This document shows, in pieces, positions 9,726-18,664 of a DNA stretch of 64,000 nucleotides (within the stretch, counting starts at the first letter, position 1; every line of letters starts with the position of its first letter). This DNA is from an uncultured Muribaculaceae bacterium (lineage in GTDB: Bacteria > Bacteroidota > Bacteroidia > Bacteroidales > Muribaculaceae). A program made the translations under genes and the position numbers. The DNA lies in NCBI GenBank assembly GCA_910587925.1, contig CAJUOC010000010.1, positions 9,080-73,079 of the forward strand, given 5' to 3'. Under the pieces are notes generated by a model. The model was given only the letters and a program-made list of their open reading frames with translations, ran no database searches and was not told where the DNA came from.

Positions 9726-10925
9726 TTATTCTACATACAGCACCAGCCCCTTGAGGTACTCGCCCTCGGGGTGGTAGATGTTGACGGGGTGGTCGGCCGG
9801 CTGGGTGAGCTGGTGCAGGATGCGCACCCGGCGGCCGGTCTGCGCGGCGGCCGAGAATACGGCCAGCCGGAATTGCTCGCGGCTCACGGCCTGCGAGCAC
9901 GAGAATGTGAATACCAGCCCGCCAGGGGCCACCTTGGCGATACCGGCGGCGTTGAGACGGCGGTAGCCCTGCAGGGCATTGCGCAGGGCGCTGCGGTGCT
10001 TGGCAAAGGCAGGCGGGTCGAGCACGATAAGGTCGTATGCGCCGGCGTCGGTGTGGTCGAGATACTTGAATGCGTCCTCGGCAAAGGCGGCATGGCGCGG
10101 GTCGTCGGGGAAGTTGAGGCGCACGTTTTCCTCAGTCAGGGCGATGGCCTTGGCCGAGGAGTCGACCGAGTGTACCAGCTCGGCGCCGCCGCGCATGGCG
10201 TAGACCGAGAATCCGCCCGTGTAGCAAAACATATTGAGCACCCTGCGCCCGTGCGACAGATGCTCGAGCAGCGAGCGGTTGTCGCGCTGGTCGACAAAGA
10301 ATCCCGTCTTCTGGCCGCGGAGCCAGTCGACATGGAAGCGCAGGCCGTTTTCGATGGCGACGTCGTCGTCGGCCCGGCCGATGAGATAGTCGTTGACCGG
10401 GTCGAGGCGGGCCTTGTAGGGCAGGGTGGTCTCCGATTTGTAATATACGTTGGTGATACCGGCGCCGTCGAGCGCGGGCAGGTATCCGGCTATGATGTGG
10501 CGGGCGTAGTGCATGCCGGGCGAGTGTGCCTGCACCACGGCCGTCGAGCCGTAAACGTCTATCACCAGGCCGGGCAGGAAGTCGCCCTCGCCGTGCACGA
10601 GGCGGAAGGCGTCGTTGTCGGCGCGCTGCAGGCCCAGCGCGCGGCGCATCTTCCAGGCATCGTCGAGGCGATGGGCGTAGAATGCCTCGTCGACGACGGT
10701 ATCGCCGAAGTCGAGCATGCGCACCGCTATGGAGCCTATCTGGAAGTGGCCCACGCCGATGAGCCGCCCGTCGGCGGCCTCGACACGCACCACGGCGCCC
10801 TCCTCGATCTCGCCCTGGGGCATACGCGCCAGTGCGCCCGAGAATACCCAGGGGTGAAAGCGGTCGAGCGACTCCTCTTTGCCGCGGCGCAGCCGCAGAG
10901 TGGGGTATTTGTCGTATGTATTCAT
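9726..10925 (-). CDS. 23S rRNA m5C methyltransferase, RlmI-like
   Basis: 399 residues. N-terminal PUA-like domain (LRRGKEESLDRFHPWVFSGAL, about residues 10-85), then a class I SAM methyltransferase: GQKTGFFVDQRDNR, RRVLNMFCYTGGFSVYAMRGGA (motif I), VHSVDSSAKAIAL and YDLIVLDPPAFAKHR (motif IV), ending with TFSCSQAVSREQFR carrying the catalytic-type Cys. This fits RlmI, which methylates C1962 of 23S rRNA in E. coli; the exact target here is inferred. Overlaps rseP by ATGA. Confidence 0.9.
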   Translation of the reverse strand: MNTYDKYPTLRLRRGKEESLDRFHPWVFSGALARMPQGEIEEGAVVRVEAADGRLIGVGHFQIGSIAVRMLDFGDTVVDEAFYAHRLDDAWKMRRALGLQRADNDAFRLVHGEGDFLPGLVIDVYGSTAVVQAHSPGMHYARHIIAGYLPALDGAGITNVYYKSETTLPYKARLDPVNDYLIGRADDDVAIENGLRFHVDWLRGQKTGFFVDQRDNRSLLEHLSHGRRVLNMFCYTGGFSVYAMRGGAELVHSVDSSAKAIALTEENVRLNFPDDPRHAAFAEDAFKYLDHTDAGAYDLIVLDPPAFAKHRSALRNALQGYRRLNAAGIAKVAPGGLVFTFSCSQAVSREQFRLAVFSAAAQTGRRVRILHQLTQPADHPVNIYHPEGEYLKGLVLYVE

Positions 10926-12349
10926 CGCAGTATCAGTCGGTAGATGTCATTGAGATTGGCGTATACGAGCAGGAGCAGCAGCAGGCCCATGCCCACCATG
11001 TTGGCCAGCTCTATGAAGCGCTCCGAGGGCTTGCGGCGGGTGATGATCTCCACCAGCAGGAAGAGGGTGTAGCCGCCGTCGAGGGCCGGGATGGGGATGA
11101 TGTTCATGAAGGCGAGTATCACCGAGAGGAAGGCGGTGATCTGCCAGAAGCTGTACCAGTTCCACGATGTGGGGAAGAGGCTGCCCAGGGTGCCGAATCC
11201 GCCCACGCTCTTGGCGCCCTCCTTGGTAAAGATGAGGCGCAGCGACGATACATAGGTGGTGAGCTGGTCGACGCCCGCCTTGCAGCCGCGGGGCACGGCT
11301 TCAAAGAGGCCGTAGCGCACCTCCTCGACGGGATATATCTTGTCGGGCGAGCGCAGCAGTATGCCTATCTTGCCGCCCTCGCTCACATCGACGGGCACGC
11401 GGGTGAGCCGGCCGTCGCGCACGATGGCCATCGACGCGGTGGTGCCGGCGGCGGCCTGAAGCGCGGGGAAAAACTCGGTGAGCGACGGAGTGGTGTCGGC
11501 GTCGACAGCCACGATGCGGTCGCCCTCGCGCAGGCCGGCGCGTGCGGCTCCCTCGCCGCCCTGCAGCCCGTCGACCATCACGGGCACGCGCATGCTCATA
11601 TAGGGGACATTGGCGGCGACAAGCTCGGCGAGCACGTCGTCGCCTATGGTGATGCCGATGGTGTCGCGGTGGTCGCGCAGCACGGTGAGACGGGCGCCCG
11701 GCTGTATGAAGTCCCAGCCGGCGGTGGCGTCGCGGGGGTCAATCGGGGCGCCGTTGAGCGCCAGCAGCACATCGCCGTCGCGCAGGCCGGCGCGGTGCAT
11801 TGCCTCGGTGAAGTCCATGCCCTCGGTCATGGCGCTGTATGGCACCACACGGTCGCCCCAGTGCAGGGCGATGCCTATATAGATGGCGATGGCGAGCAGG
11901 AAGTTGAAGAGCACGCCGGCCACCATCACCAGCAGCCGCTTCCAGGCGGCTTTTGTGCGGAATTCCCAGGGCTGCGGCTCCGAGGCGAGGTCTTTGGTCG
12001 ACTTGGTCTCGTCGACCATGCCGGCGATGTCGCAGTAGCCGCCCAGCGGCAGCCAGCCCAGGCCGTAGACGGTGTCGCGCCAGGAGGGGCGGCCGTCGGG
12101 CCGCGGGGTGCGGGCGCGACCCACGCGCAGAGTCTTCCAGGCGTGGTCGTCGCTGCGGCTCACAATCTGCAGGGTGCCCTGCATGGGATTCCACTTGAGC
12201 AGCGAGAAGCCGGGGTTGAAAAAGAGGTAAAAGCGGTTTACCTTGATGCCGAAGAGGCGGGCGAAAAGATAGTGCCCCAGCTCGTGCACGGTGACCAGTA
12301 TCACCAGCGCTACCACCAGCTGCAGGGCTTTCATCAGAAATGATTCCAT
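10922..12349 (-). CDS. rseP: Site-2 zinc protease RseP
   Basis: 475 residues. Intramembrane metalloprotease that cleaves anti-sigma factors and signal-peptide remnants. The first membrane helix holds HELGH (about residues 24-28). Two PDZ-like segments follow (AGLRDGDVLLALNGAPID and AGLREGDRIVAVDADT). Late helices contain FMNIIPIPALDGGYTLFLLVE with the third zinc ligand (Asp of LDG). The ATG shares its A with the dxr stop (TAATG), which supports this start; a second Met lies five residues in. In the same string as dxr and rpoN, with no anti-sigma gene nearby. Confidence 0.95.
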   Translation of the reverse strand: MESFLMKALQLVVALVILVTVHELGHYLFARLFGIKVNRFYLFFNPGFSLLKWNPMQGTLQIVSRSDDHAWKTLRVGRARTPRPDGRPSWRDTVYGLGWLPLGGYCDIAGMVDETKSTKDLASEPQPWEFRTKAAWKRLLVMVAGVLFNFLLAIAIYIGIALHWGDRVVPYSAMTEGMDFTEAMHRAGLRDGDVLLALNGAPIDPRDATAGWDFIQPGARLTVLRDHRDTIGITIGDDVLAELVAANVPYMSMRVPVMVDGLQGGEGAARAGLREGDRIVAVDADTTPSLTEFFPALQAAAGTTASMAIVRDGRLTRVPVDVSEGGKIGILLRSPDKIYPVEEVRYGLFEAVPRGCKAGVDQLTTYVSSLRLIFTKEGAKSVGGFGTLGSLFPTSWNWYSFWQITAFLSVILAFMNIIPIPALDGGYTLFLLVEIITRRKPSERFIELANMVGMGLLLLLLVYANLNDIYRLILR

Positions 12350-13506
12350 TACAGTGAGTCTACGTATGAAGCGGCTATGGCGCGGGCCTCGCTGTTGGAG
12401 GCGATGAAGTCGTCGTAGCCGGGATTGGCGAGGAATTGTGCCCGTCGGAGAGTGGTCTCGATGGTGCGGTAGATGCTGCCCATGGTGATGCGGCCGGCCA
12501 GGAAGGCGGCCACGGCCACTTCGTTGGCGGCGTTGATGACGCAGGCGGTGTTGCCGCCGCGCTCGAGGGCCGTGCGCGCCAGCGAGAGGCAGGGGAAGCG
12601 CGCCGGGTCGGGCGCCTCAAAGGTGAGGGTGTCGTGCACGAGCAGGTCGAGCAGGTCGCTCACCGGCGCCGGGCGGCCGGCCTCGCCCAGGGCGTAGGCG
12701 ATGGGCACGCGCATGTCGGGCACGCCGAGCTGTGCCTTGATGGCGCCGTCGCGAAACTCCACCATCGAGTGCACGATGCTCTGCGGGTGCACTATGGCCG
12801 ATATGCGCTCGGGCTCCATGTCGAAGAGCCAGCGGGCCTCGATGATTTCGAAGGCCTTGTTCATCATCGTGGCCGAGTCGACGGTGATCTTGGCGCCCAT
12901 CGACCAGTTGGGGTGGCGCAGGGCCTCGGCGGCGGTGGCGCGCTCGATGACCTCGGCCGGCGCGGTACGGAATGGGCCTCCCGAGGCGGTGATGATGAGC
13001 CGGCGCACCGACGCGGGGTCTTCGCCGGCCAGACACTGGTATATGGCCGAGTGCTCGGAGTCGACCGGGTACACCCGCGAGGGCGAGGCTGCCAGCAGCT
13101 CGGTGATGTAGCTGCCGGCCACGACCATCGTCTCCTTATTGGCCAGGGCGATGTCTTTGCCGGCGCGGATGGCCTCCACGGTGGGCGCCAGGCCGCTGTA
13201 GCCGACCATGGCGGTGACCACCATGTCGATGTCGGCGGCGGTGACCGCCCCGGCTACTGCCGCGGCGCCCGCCGCGGTGTCGATGCCGAACGGCGCCAGG
13301 GCATCGTGCAGGCGGCTGTAGAGGCTCTCGTCGCCGATGATGGCGCGCGTGGGGCGCAGGCGCCGGGCCTGCTCGATGAGGTCGTCGACCCTGCGCCCCG
13401 CCACGAGCAGCGTGGCGCGGTAGCGGTCGGGGTGGCGGCCGATTATGTCGAGTGTCTGTGTGCCGATGGAGCCGGTCGAGCCCAGTACGGCTATTCGTTT
13501 CTGCAT
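12349..13506 (-). CDS. dxr: 1-deoxy-D-xylulose 5-phosphate reductoisomerase
   Basis: 385 residues, family length. First committed step of the MEP pathway: NADPH-dependent conversion of DXP to MEP. NADPH loop IAVLGSTGSIGTQTLDII. Metal and substrate residues lie in ALANKETMVVAG and PVDSEHSAIYQCL, with the phosphate loop ITASGGPFRT and the helix HPNWSMGAKITVDSATMMNKAFEIIEARWLF. Coupled to rseP by TAATG. The other MEP gene here, ispG, lies 5 kb downstream in the same gene string. Confidence 0.97.
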   Translation of the reverse strand: MQKRIAVLGSTGSIGTQTLDIIGRHPDRYRATLLVAGRRVDDLIEQARRLRPTRAIIGDESLYSRLHDALAPFGIDTAAGAAAVAGAVTAADIDMVVTAMVGYSGLAPTVEAIRAGKDIALANKETMVVAGSYITELLAASPSRVYPVDSEHSAIYQCLAGEDPASVRRLIITASGGPFRTAPAEVIERATAAEALRHPNWSMGAKITVDSATMMNKAFEIIEARWLFDMEPERISAIVHPQSIVHSMVEFRDGAIKAQLGVPDMRVPIAYALGEAGRPAPVSDLLDLLVHDTLTFEAPDPARFPCLSLARTALERGGNTACVINAANEVAVAAFLAGRITMGSIYRTIETTLRRAQFLANPGYDDFIASNSEARAIAASYVDSL

Positions 13507-13566
13507 AGCATGATTGGTTTTGGGTCTGAGCGGGCCGGGCTGGTGCGCGGCCCGGAGGTGGGGGGG

Positions 13567-14004
13567 CTACTCGCGTGACTCTCCCGAGGCTTTGAACGCC
13601 TCGCGCACCCGGTCGCTCCCGATGAGATACTCCGAGTGGCCGTCGGGTTCCCAGTCGTAGACTATCATCACCGAGGCCTCGGCCTCGTCGATGGTCTGCA
13701 TCAGGCTGTACGGAGCCTCGGGCAGCACGTCCTTGAGCAGGATGTCCTCGGCCACGCCGATGTTTTCTTTGAAAAAGTCGGCGACCTGTGCCGACGGCAG
13801 CTTGTAGCTTATCTTTACGGTATTGGTGATGGCGTCGTAAGAGAGAGTGGCGCCGGGGGCAGTCATCTCGGGCTGCTCGGCGTAATATGAGTTGACCGAG
13901 TCGATGGCAGCCGTGAGCCGCTCAAAGGCCGGCTTGTTGCCACATGCGGTGACCATGCACAGCAAGGCGGCCGCGGAGGCGATGGCGAGGATAATCTTTT
14001 TCAT
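13567..14004 (-). CDS. Small predicted lipoprotein
   Basis: 145 residues. MKKIILAIASAAALLCMVTACG is a lipoprotein signal with lipobox VTAC. I use the Met at 14004 because upstream in-frame Met codons lack a signal and fall inside the M23-like gene. The mature protein (about residues 21-145) is a single acidic domain with ATLSYDAITNTVKISYKLP and SVMIVYDWEPDGHSEYLIG. No known motif. Lies 5 bases after the M23-like gene, so the two are probably an envelope pair. Confidence 0.75.
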   Translation of the reverse strand: MKKIILAIASAAALLCMVTACGNKPAFERLTAAIDSVNSYYAEQPEMTAPGATLSYDAITNTVKISYKLPSAQVADFFKENIGVAEDILLKDVLPEAPYSLMQTIDEAEASVMIVYDWEPDGHSEYLIGSDRVREAFKASGESRE

Positions 14005-14009
14005 AATCG

Positions 14010-14813
14010 TCAGTGTGTGTTTATGTATAGTCGGGGGTCGAGCCGGGAGCCCGAGTGCCATAATTCAAACAAAAGCGGGGCGCGGTCTGTTTTGCCGAGC
14101 CGCTGTCCGGCGGCTACTTTCTGCCCCGGCTCGACATACACCTCGGTGAGGGCGCCGTATACGGTGAGGAAGTCGCCCGGGTGCTGCACCACCACGGTGG
14201 CATGGCCGTCGGCGCCGTCGGCCACAGCCACCACCGAGCCGCGGTACACGGCCGCAGGGTAGCCGCCGCTCTCGGGCGACTCAAAGAGCATACCCTCGGC
14301 GGCGATGGGCGACAGCACCGACACATTGTAGCGCTCCTCGCGCTCAAAGCTGCGCACAAACCGTCGCTCGGCCTCAGAAGCCTCGCGCAGCGAGTCGGGC
14401 GGCAGCGCCTCCGATATGGATGCGCTCACCATGGCCGGCGGCACGCTGTCGGCCAGTATGGCACGGATGTTGCGGGCATATACCTCCTGGACGTTTACCA
14501 GGCTGCGCAGCGAGTCGACGCGGTGGAGCAGGTCGGTATACTGCCATCGCTCGGCCGGGCGCAGCGAGCCTGGCAGCAGGTATCCAGCCGGGGTGAAGAG
14601 AAATATCACCGTGATGAGCGAGGCCAGCGCCGCCACCACTCCGGCCGCGGCGAGCCACGCCGACAGCCCCGACAGCCGCGCCCCCCATACCCGCCGCAGC
14701 GAGTTGAGGTCGGTGATGTCGATGCTGTAGCGTGCGCGCGGGCGAGGCAGGCGAGTGTCTGTCGCGCCCGCTGCCTTGCGGCGGCGCTTGCCGGTGTGTT
14801 GGGGTGTATTCAC
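14010..14813 (-). CDS. M23/LytM-like membrane protein, probably not a peptidase
   Basis: 267 residues from a GTG start. A basic N-terminal tail (about 1-45) precedes one membrane helix (about 50-75), a coiled-coil-like stretch (RWQYTDLLHRVDSLRSLVN) and a C-terminal LytM-like fold: SVVAVADGADGHATVVVQHPGDFLTVYG, VEPGQKVAAGQRLGKT, LLFELWHSGSRLDP. The fold is recognisable, but the HxH zinc pair is replaced (LLFELWH instead of LHFEL) and the first HxxxD ligand is absent. It is therefore probably a scaffold or activator like EnvC-type proteins. A TAAATTTG element ends only 4 bases before the GTG. Confidence 0.75.
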   Translation of the reverse strand: MNTPQHTGKRRRKAAGATDTRLPRPRARYSIDITDLNSLRRVWGARLSGLSAWLAAAGVVAALASLITVIFLFTPAGYLLPGSLRPAERWQYTDLLHRVDSLRSLVNVQEVYARNIRAILADSVPPAMVSASISEALPPDSLREASEAERRFVRSFEREERYNVSVLSPIAAEGMLFESPESGGYPAAVYRGSVVAVADGADGHATVVVQHPGDFLTVYGALTEVYVEPGQKVAAGQRLGKTDRAPLLFELWHSGSRLDPRLYINTH

Positions 14814-14929
14814 GAGGCAAATTTACACATTTTACCCCGTATGAGCGCAATCCCCATTATAATATTTGTGTAACCGGTGCAGATGTGTTAAAGAGGGTTA
14901 AAAGGCTTGCGCGGTATCGGCAAAAGGCG

Positions 14930-14937
14930 TACCTTTG
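14930..14937 (+). promoter_or_regulatory. -7 element for the initiator tRNA gene
   Basis: TACCTTTG, 17 bases before the tRNA 5' end. The position 19 bases further up reads TTGC (14907-14910), a weak -33. Confidence 0.55.
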
Positions 14938-14954
14938 CACTGTCAAAAACAAAT

Positions 14955-15029
14955 TGCGGGATGGAGCAGTGGTAGCTCATTGGGCTCATAACCCAAAGGT
15001 CGCAGGTTCGAGTCCTGCTCCCGCCACCA
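14955..15029 (+). tRNA. Initiator tRNA-Met (CAT)
   Basis: 75 bases including an encoded CCA end. Anticodon CAT lies in loop CTCATAA. Initiator features are visible: position 1 is T and cannot pair with C at position 72, while the next six acceptor pairs are perfect. The anticodon stem has the three G:C pairs (GGG/CCC) next to the loop. The D arm is GAGC/GCTC, and the T arm contains GGTTCGAGTCC. This marks it as tRNA-fMet rather than elongator Met. Confidence 0.93.
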
Positions 15030-15034
15030 AGCCG

Positions 15035-15068
15035 AGGGGTCACGGAAATCCGGGACTCCTATTTTTTT
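15035..15068 (+). terminator. Rho-independent terminator after tRNA-fMet
   Basis: Stem AGGGGTC / GACTCCT (one G:U), an inner CGG/CCG pair across one mismatch, then a run of seven T. Six bases after the tRNA. Confidence 0.7.
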
Positions 15069-15125
15069 GTATCCTTGGCGCGGCAATTATCCCGGCTCCG
15101 CGCCGTGCGATTTGAAAAAAATCTG

Positions 15126-15133
15126 TATATTTG
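15126..15133 (+). promoter_or_regulatory. -7 element upstream of the sugar transporter
   Basis: TATATTTG, 43 bases before the transporter ATG. No TTTG at the expected -33 spacing. Confidence 0.5.
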
Positions 15134-15176
15134 CCGAGCTAAATAATCTAACCTTAAAAGTTACAATCTGATAACC

Positions 15177-16499
15177 ATGGCTAATCCTGCTAACAATGCA
15201 AAGGGCAAGGGCATCGCGATCGTCACGATGTTTTTCATCTTTGCAATGATTTCTTTCGTGACCAACATGGCCGCGCCTTTCGGCAACATCTGGGGCTTCC
15301 GCTACGCGTGGGCCGGTATGGCCGGCAACCTGATGAACTTCACCGCTTACCTCTTCATGGGTATCCCCGCCGGCAACATGCTCATCCGCTACGGATACAA
15401 GAAGACCGCCCTCATCGCCCTCGCCGTGGGTGCAATCGGCCTGGGTATACAGCTGCTCTCGAGCGCTGTGGGCGGTGATGTCGAGCTCTTCGGCGCCACC
15501 CTCAACCTCTATATCTACCTGCTCGGCGCGCTGGTGTGCGGCTTCTGCGTGTGCATGCTCAACACCGTCGTAAACCCCATGCTCAACCTCCTGGGCGGCG
15601 GCGGCAACAAGGGCAATCAGCTCATCCAGACCGGCGGCGCGCTCAACTCGCTGTCGGGCACCCTCACCCCGCTCTTCGTAGGTATGCTCGTCGGCACCCT
15701 CACCAAGGAGACCACCATGGCATCGGTGGCCCCGCTGGTAGTGACCGGCATCGTCATCTTCGTGCTCGCCTTTGTTATCATCTCCTTTATCAAGATACAG
15801 GAGCCGCAGGCCAATCTGAGCAACGTCAAGTATGAACACAGCCCGCTGGCATTCCGCCACTGCACCCTGGGCGTCATCGCCATCTTCTTCTATGTAGGTA
15901 TCGAAATCGGCATCCCCGGCGAGCTCAACGCCTGGATCAGCCGCGAGAGCTTTGAAGGCGCCGCCGCCGTAGCCGGCTCGCTGGCCGCTCTCTACTGGCT
16001 GCTGATGCTGGTAGGCCGCTCGCTCAGCTCCGTCATCAGCGGCAAGGTGTCGAGCCGCACCCAGCTCATGGTAGCCTCGTCGGTGGCCATCGTGCTCATC
16101 CTCACCGCCATCCTCCTGCCCGAGAGCATCACCTTCCGCTCGCCCTCCTTCGAGGCCCTCAACATCACCAGCGGCGAGGTGCCCCTCAAGACCCTCTTCA
16201 TCTTCCTCTGCGGCCTGTGCACATCGGTGATGTGGGGCGGCATCTTCAACCTCGCCACCGAGGGTCTGGGCAAGTACACCGCCAAGGCTTCGGGCCTGTT
16301 CATGACCATGGTAGTGGGCGGCGGCATCATGCCCTTCATCCAGGACTGGATCGGCCGCACCGTGGGCTACGTATCCAGCTACTGGCTCGTGCTCGCCATG
16401 CTTGTGTACATCCTCTACTACGCCATCCACGGCTCCAAGAATGTCAATACCGACATCAACGTCGCCGAGGAAATGACCCCCGACGCCCGCAACCTCTAA
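15177..16499 (+). CDS. Sugar:proton symporter, MFS (FucP / glucose-galactose type)
   Basis: 440 residues, about 12 membrane helices. Fits the FHS branch of the major facilitator superfamily: N-terminal FVTNMAAPFGNIWGF, the helix 2-3 loop RYGYKKTALIALAVGAIGLGIQ, VCMLNTVVNPMLNLLGGGGNKGN (a family hallmark), VGIEIGIPGELNAWIS and, near the C-terminus, VMWGGIFNLATEGLGKYTAKASG. Imports a hexose or fucose by proton symport in the inner membrane; the exact sugar cannot be read from sequence. Single gene with its own -7 element and a strong terminator. Transketolase follows from a separate promoter. Confidence 0.88.
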   Translation: MANPANNAKGKGIAIVTMFFIFAMISFVTNMAAPFGNIWGFRYAWAGMAGNLMNFTAYLFMGIPAGNMLIRYGYKKTALIALAVGAIGLGIQLLSSAVGGDVELFGATLNLYIYLLGALVCGFCVCMLNTVVNPMLNLLGGGGNKGNQLIQTGGALNSLSGTLTPLFVGMLVGTLTKETTMASVAPLVVTGIVIFVLAFVIISFIKIQEPQANLSNVKYEHSPLAFRHCTLGVIAIFFYVGIEIGIPGELNAWISRESFEGAAAVAGSLAALYWLLMLVGRSLSSVISGKVSSRTQLMVASSVAIVLILTAILLPESITFRSPSFEALNITSGEVPLKTLFIFLCGLCTSVMWGGIFNLATEGLGKYTAKASGLFMTMVVGGGIMPFIQDWIGRTVGYVSSYWLVLAMLVYILYYAIHGSKNVNTDINVAEEMTPDARNL

Positions 16500-16523
16500 A
16501 CAAACTATACCGCATAAATTATC

Positions 16524-16554
16524 AAAACCGCCCCTCGACAGGGGCGGTTTTTTT
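16524..16554 (+). terminator. Rho-independent terminator
   Basis: AAAACCGCCCC, loop TCGACA, GGGGCGGTTTTTTT: an 11-bp perfect stem plus T run, 24 bases after the transporter stop. Confidence 0.95.
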
Positions 16555-16564
16555 ACGCCCGCTA

Positions 16565-16595
16565 TTTGACGGCGGCGACTTTTGCCGTACCTTTG
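16565..16595 (+). promoter_or_regulatory. Transketolase promoter
   Basis: -33 TTTG (16565-16568), 19 bases, -7 TACCTTTG (16588-16595). A full Bacteroidetes consensus match, 38 bases before the tkt ATG. Confidence 0.8.
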
Positions 16596-16633
16596 TGACA
16601 GATAATCATCACGGATATATTAACTTTCTGGAT

Positions 16634-18664
16634 ATGAACCTCACTACTATGAATCATGCCGCCGACAACGTGCGCGTGCTGGCGGCATCGATGGTCGAGA
16701 AGGCCAAGAGCGGCCACCCGGGCGGAGCCATGGGCGGCGCCGACTTTGTCAATGTGCTGTACAGCAGCTTCCTGGTGACCGACCCCGACAATCCCGCATG
16801 GTGGGGCCGCGACCGATTTTTCCTCGACCCCGGCCACATGTCGCCCATGCTCTACGCAGTGCTCGCCCTCACCGGCAAGTACTCGATGGACGAGCTGCAG
16901 CAGTTCCGCCAGTGGGGTTCGCCCACACCGGGCCATCCCGAGGTCGACGTCGAGCGCGGCGTCGAGAATACCTCCGGCCCCCTCGGTCAGGGTCATGCCA
17001 TGGCCGTCGGCAGCGCCATCGCCGAGCGCTTCCTGGTAGCCCGCTTCGGCGATGTGGTGGCTCACAAGACATACGCGTTTATCTCCGACGGCGGCGTGCA
17101 GGAGGAAATCTCCCAGGGCGCCGGCCGTATCGCCGGATATCTCGGCCTGAGCCAGCTCATAATGTTTTATGACTGCAATGGTGTGCAGCTTTCGACCGAC
17201 GTCGATGCCGTCGACGAGGAAGACTACGCCGCCAAGTACCGCGCCTGGGGCTGGAACGTGATCGACGTGCCCGGCAACGATGCCGCAGCCCTGGCCGACG
17301 CGCTCGCAGCCGCGCAGAAGGAGACCAAGCGCCCCACACTCATCCTCGGCCGCACCACCATGGGCAAGGGTGCCGTCACCGCCGACGGCTCCTCGTTTGA
17401 GGGCAAATGCTCGACCCACGGCCAGCCCCTGTCGAAATCGGGCGCCGACTATGCCGCCACCATGGCCAACCTCGGCGCCGACCCCGCCGACCCCTGGCAT
17501 ATCTTCGACGACGTGCAGGCCCTCTACGCCGCCCGCGCCAAGGAGCTCCGCAAGATAGTGGCCGAGCGTCGCGCCGCCTATGCCGCCTGGGCCAAGGCCA
17601 ACCCCGACAAAGCCGCCGAGTTTGAGCGCTGGATGTCGGGCTACCTGCCCCCCATCGACTACGCATCGCTCGCTTACAAGCCCGACTCGGCCACCCGCCA
17701 GGCATCGGCCGACTTCCTGTGTCTGCTCGCCCGCACCGTGCCCAATATGATCGTAGGCTCTGCCGACCTCGCCAACTCCGACAAGACCGACGGCTTCCTC
17801 AAAGGCGGCGCACGTCCCTTCACCCCCGGCGACTTCAGCGGCAACTTCTTCCACGCCGGCGTGGCCGAGCTCACCCTCGCCGCCATCATGAACGGTATGG
17901 CCCTCCACGGCGGTGTGCACTGCGCCTGCGGCACATTCTTCGTATTCTCCGACTACATGAAGCCCGCCGTGCGCATGGCCGCCCTGATGGAGCTGCCCGT
18001 GAAATACATATGGACCCACGACTCATTCCGCGTGGGCGAGGACGGCCCCACCCACGAGCCCGTCGAGCAGGAAGCGCAGATACGCCTCCTGGAGCAGGTG
18101 CGCAACTTCGCCGGCCGCCCCTCGCTGCTGGCCCTGCGACCTGCCGACGCCGCTGAGACACTCGTCGCCTGGGATATGGCCATGACCAACGATGCCACCC
18201 CCACCGCACTCATCCTCTCGCGCCAGGACATCCCCGCCCTGCCCGCTCCCGAGGGTAAGACCCGTCTGCAAGGCGCCGAGCAGGCCCGCCGCGGCGGTTA
18301 TACCGTGGTAGAGGCCGCCGACGCCGCCGTCACCCTCGTGGCCGACGGCTCAGAGGTATCGCTGCTCTGCACAGTGGCTCAGATGCTCGCCGCCGACGGT
18401 ATCGCCGCCCGCGTCGTATCAGTACCCTCGATAGGTCTCTTCAACGAGCAAGACGCCACCTACCGCGCCGAAGTGCTCCCAGCCTCCATACCCATGTTTG
18501 GCCTCTCGGCCGGTCTGCCCTGCACTCTCGAGGCCATCCGCGGCTTCAACGGTGAAGTCTACGGCATGACCCGCTTCGGTGCATCCGCTCCCTACAAGCT
18601 CCTCGACGAGAAATTCGGCTTCACCCCCGACGCCGTCTACGCCCGCGTGCGCGCCATGCTTTAA
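16634..18664 (+). CDS. tkt: Transketolase
   Basis: 676 residues. Thiamine-diphosphate enzyme of the non-oxidative pentose phosphate pathway. N-terminal SGHPGGAMGGADF, PTPGHPE and GPLGQGHAMAVG. The ThDP/Mg motif appears as FISDGGVQEEISQGAGRIAG...DCNGVQ; the usual GDG is SDGG and the usual end NN is CN, a recognised variant of the second transketolase type in Bacteroidales as far as I recall. The pyrimidine-binding half has HAGVAELTLAAIMNGMALHGG and HDSFRVGEDGPTHEPVEQ. I take the first ATG after the promoter; a second in-frame ATG lies 5 codons in. C-terminus complete. Confidence 0.93.
   Translation: MNLTTMNHAADNVRVLAASMVEKAKSGHPGGAMGGADFVNVLYSSFLVTDPDNPAWWGRDRFFLDPGHMSPMLYAVLALTGKYSMDELQQFRQWGSPTPGHPEVDVERGVENTSGPLGQGHAMAVGSAIAERFLVARFGDVVAHKTYAFISDGGVQEEISQGAGRIAGYLGLSQLIMFYDCNGVQLSTDVDAVDEEDYAAKYRAWGWNVIDVPGNDAAALADALAAAQKETKRPTLILGRTTMGKGAVTADGSSFEGKCSTHGQPLSKSGADYAATMANLGADPADPWHIFDDVQALYAARAKELRKIVAERRAAYAAWAKANPDKAAEFERWMSGYLPPIDYASLAYKPDSATRQASADFLCLLARTVPNMIVGSADLANSDKTDGFLKGGARPFTPGDFSGNFFHAGVAELTLAAIMNGMALHGGVHCACGTFFVFSDYMKPAVRMAALMELPVKYIWTHDSFRVGEDGPTHEPVEQEAQIRLLEQVRNFAGRPSLLALRPADAAETLVAWDMAMTNDATPTALILSRQDIPALPAPEGKTRLQGAEQARRGGYTVVEAADAAVTLVADGSEVSLLCTVAQMLAADGIAARVVSVPSIGLFNEQDATYRAEVLPASIPMFGLSAGLPCTLEAIRGFNGEVYGMTRFGASAPYKLLDEKFGFTPDAVYARVRAML

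Noticed and set aside
13531..13555. CGGGCCG/CGGCCCG hairpin between the small lipoprotein gene and dxr as a terminator
   Set aside because: No T run follows on the minus strand, so it is unlikely to stop transcription into dxr.
15087..16430. 447-residue open frame on the minus strand opposite the sugar transporter
   Set aside because: Composition (His, Gly, Glu, Asp-rich, no hydrophobic core) is that of the reverse complement of a G+C-rich gene, and the plus strand encodes a clear transporter.
16562..18019. 485-residue minus-strand frame opposite transketolase
   Set aside because: Antisense shadow of strongly codon-biased tkt; no ribosome site or family resemblance.
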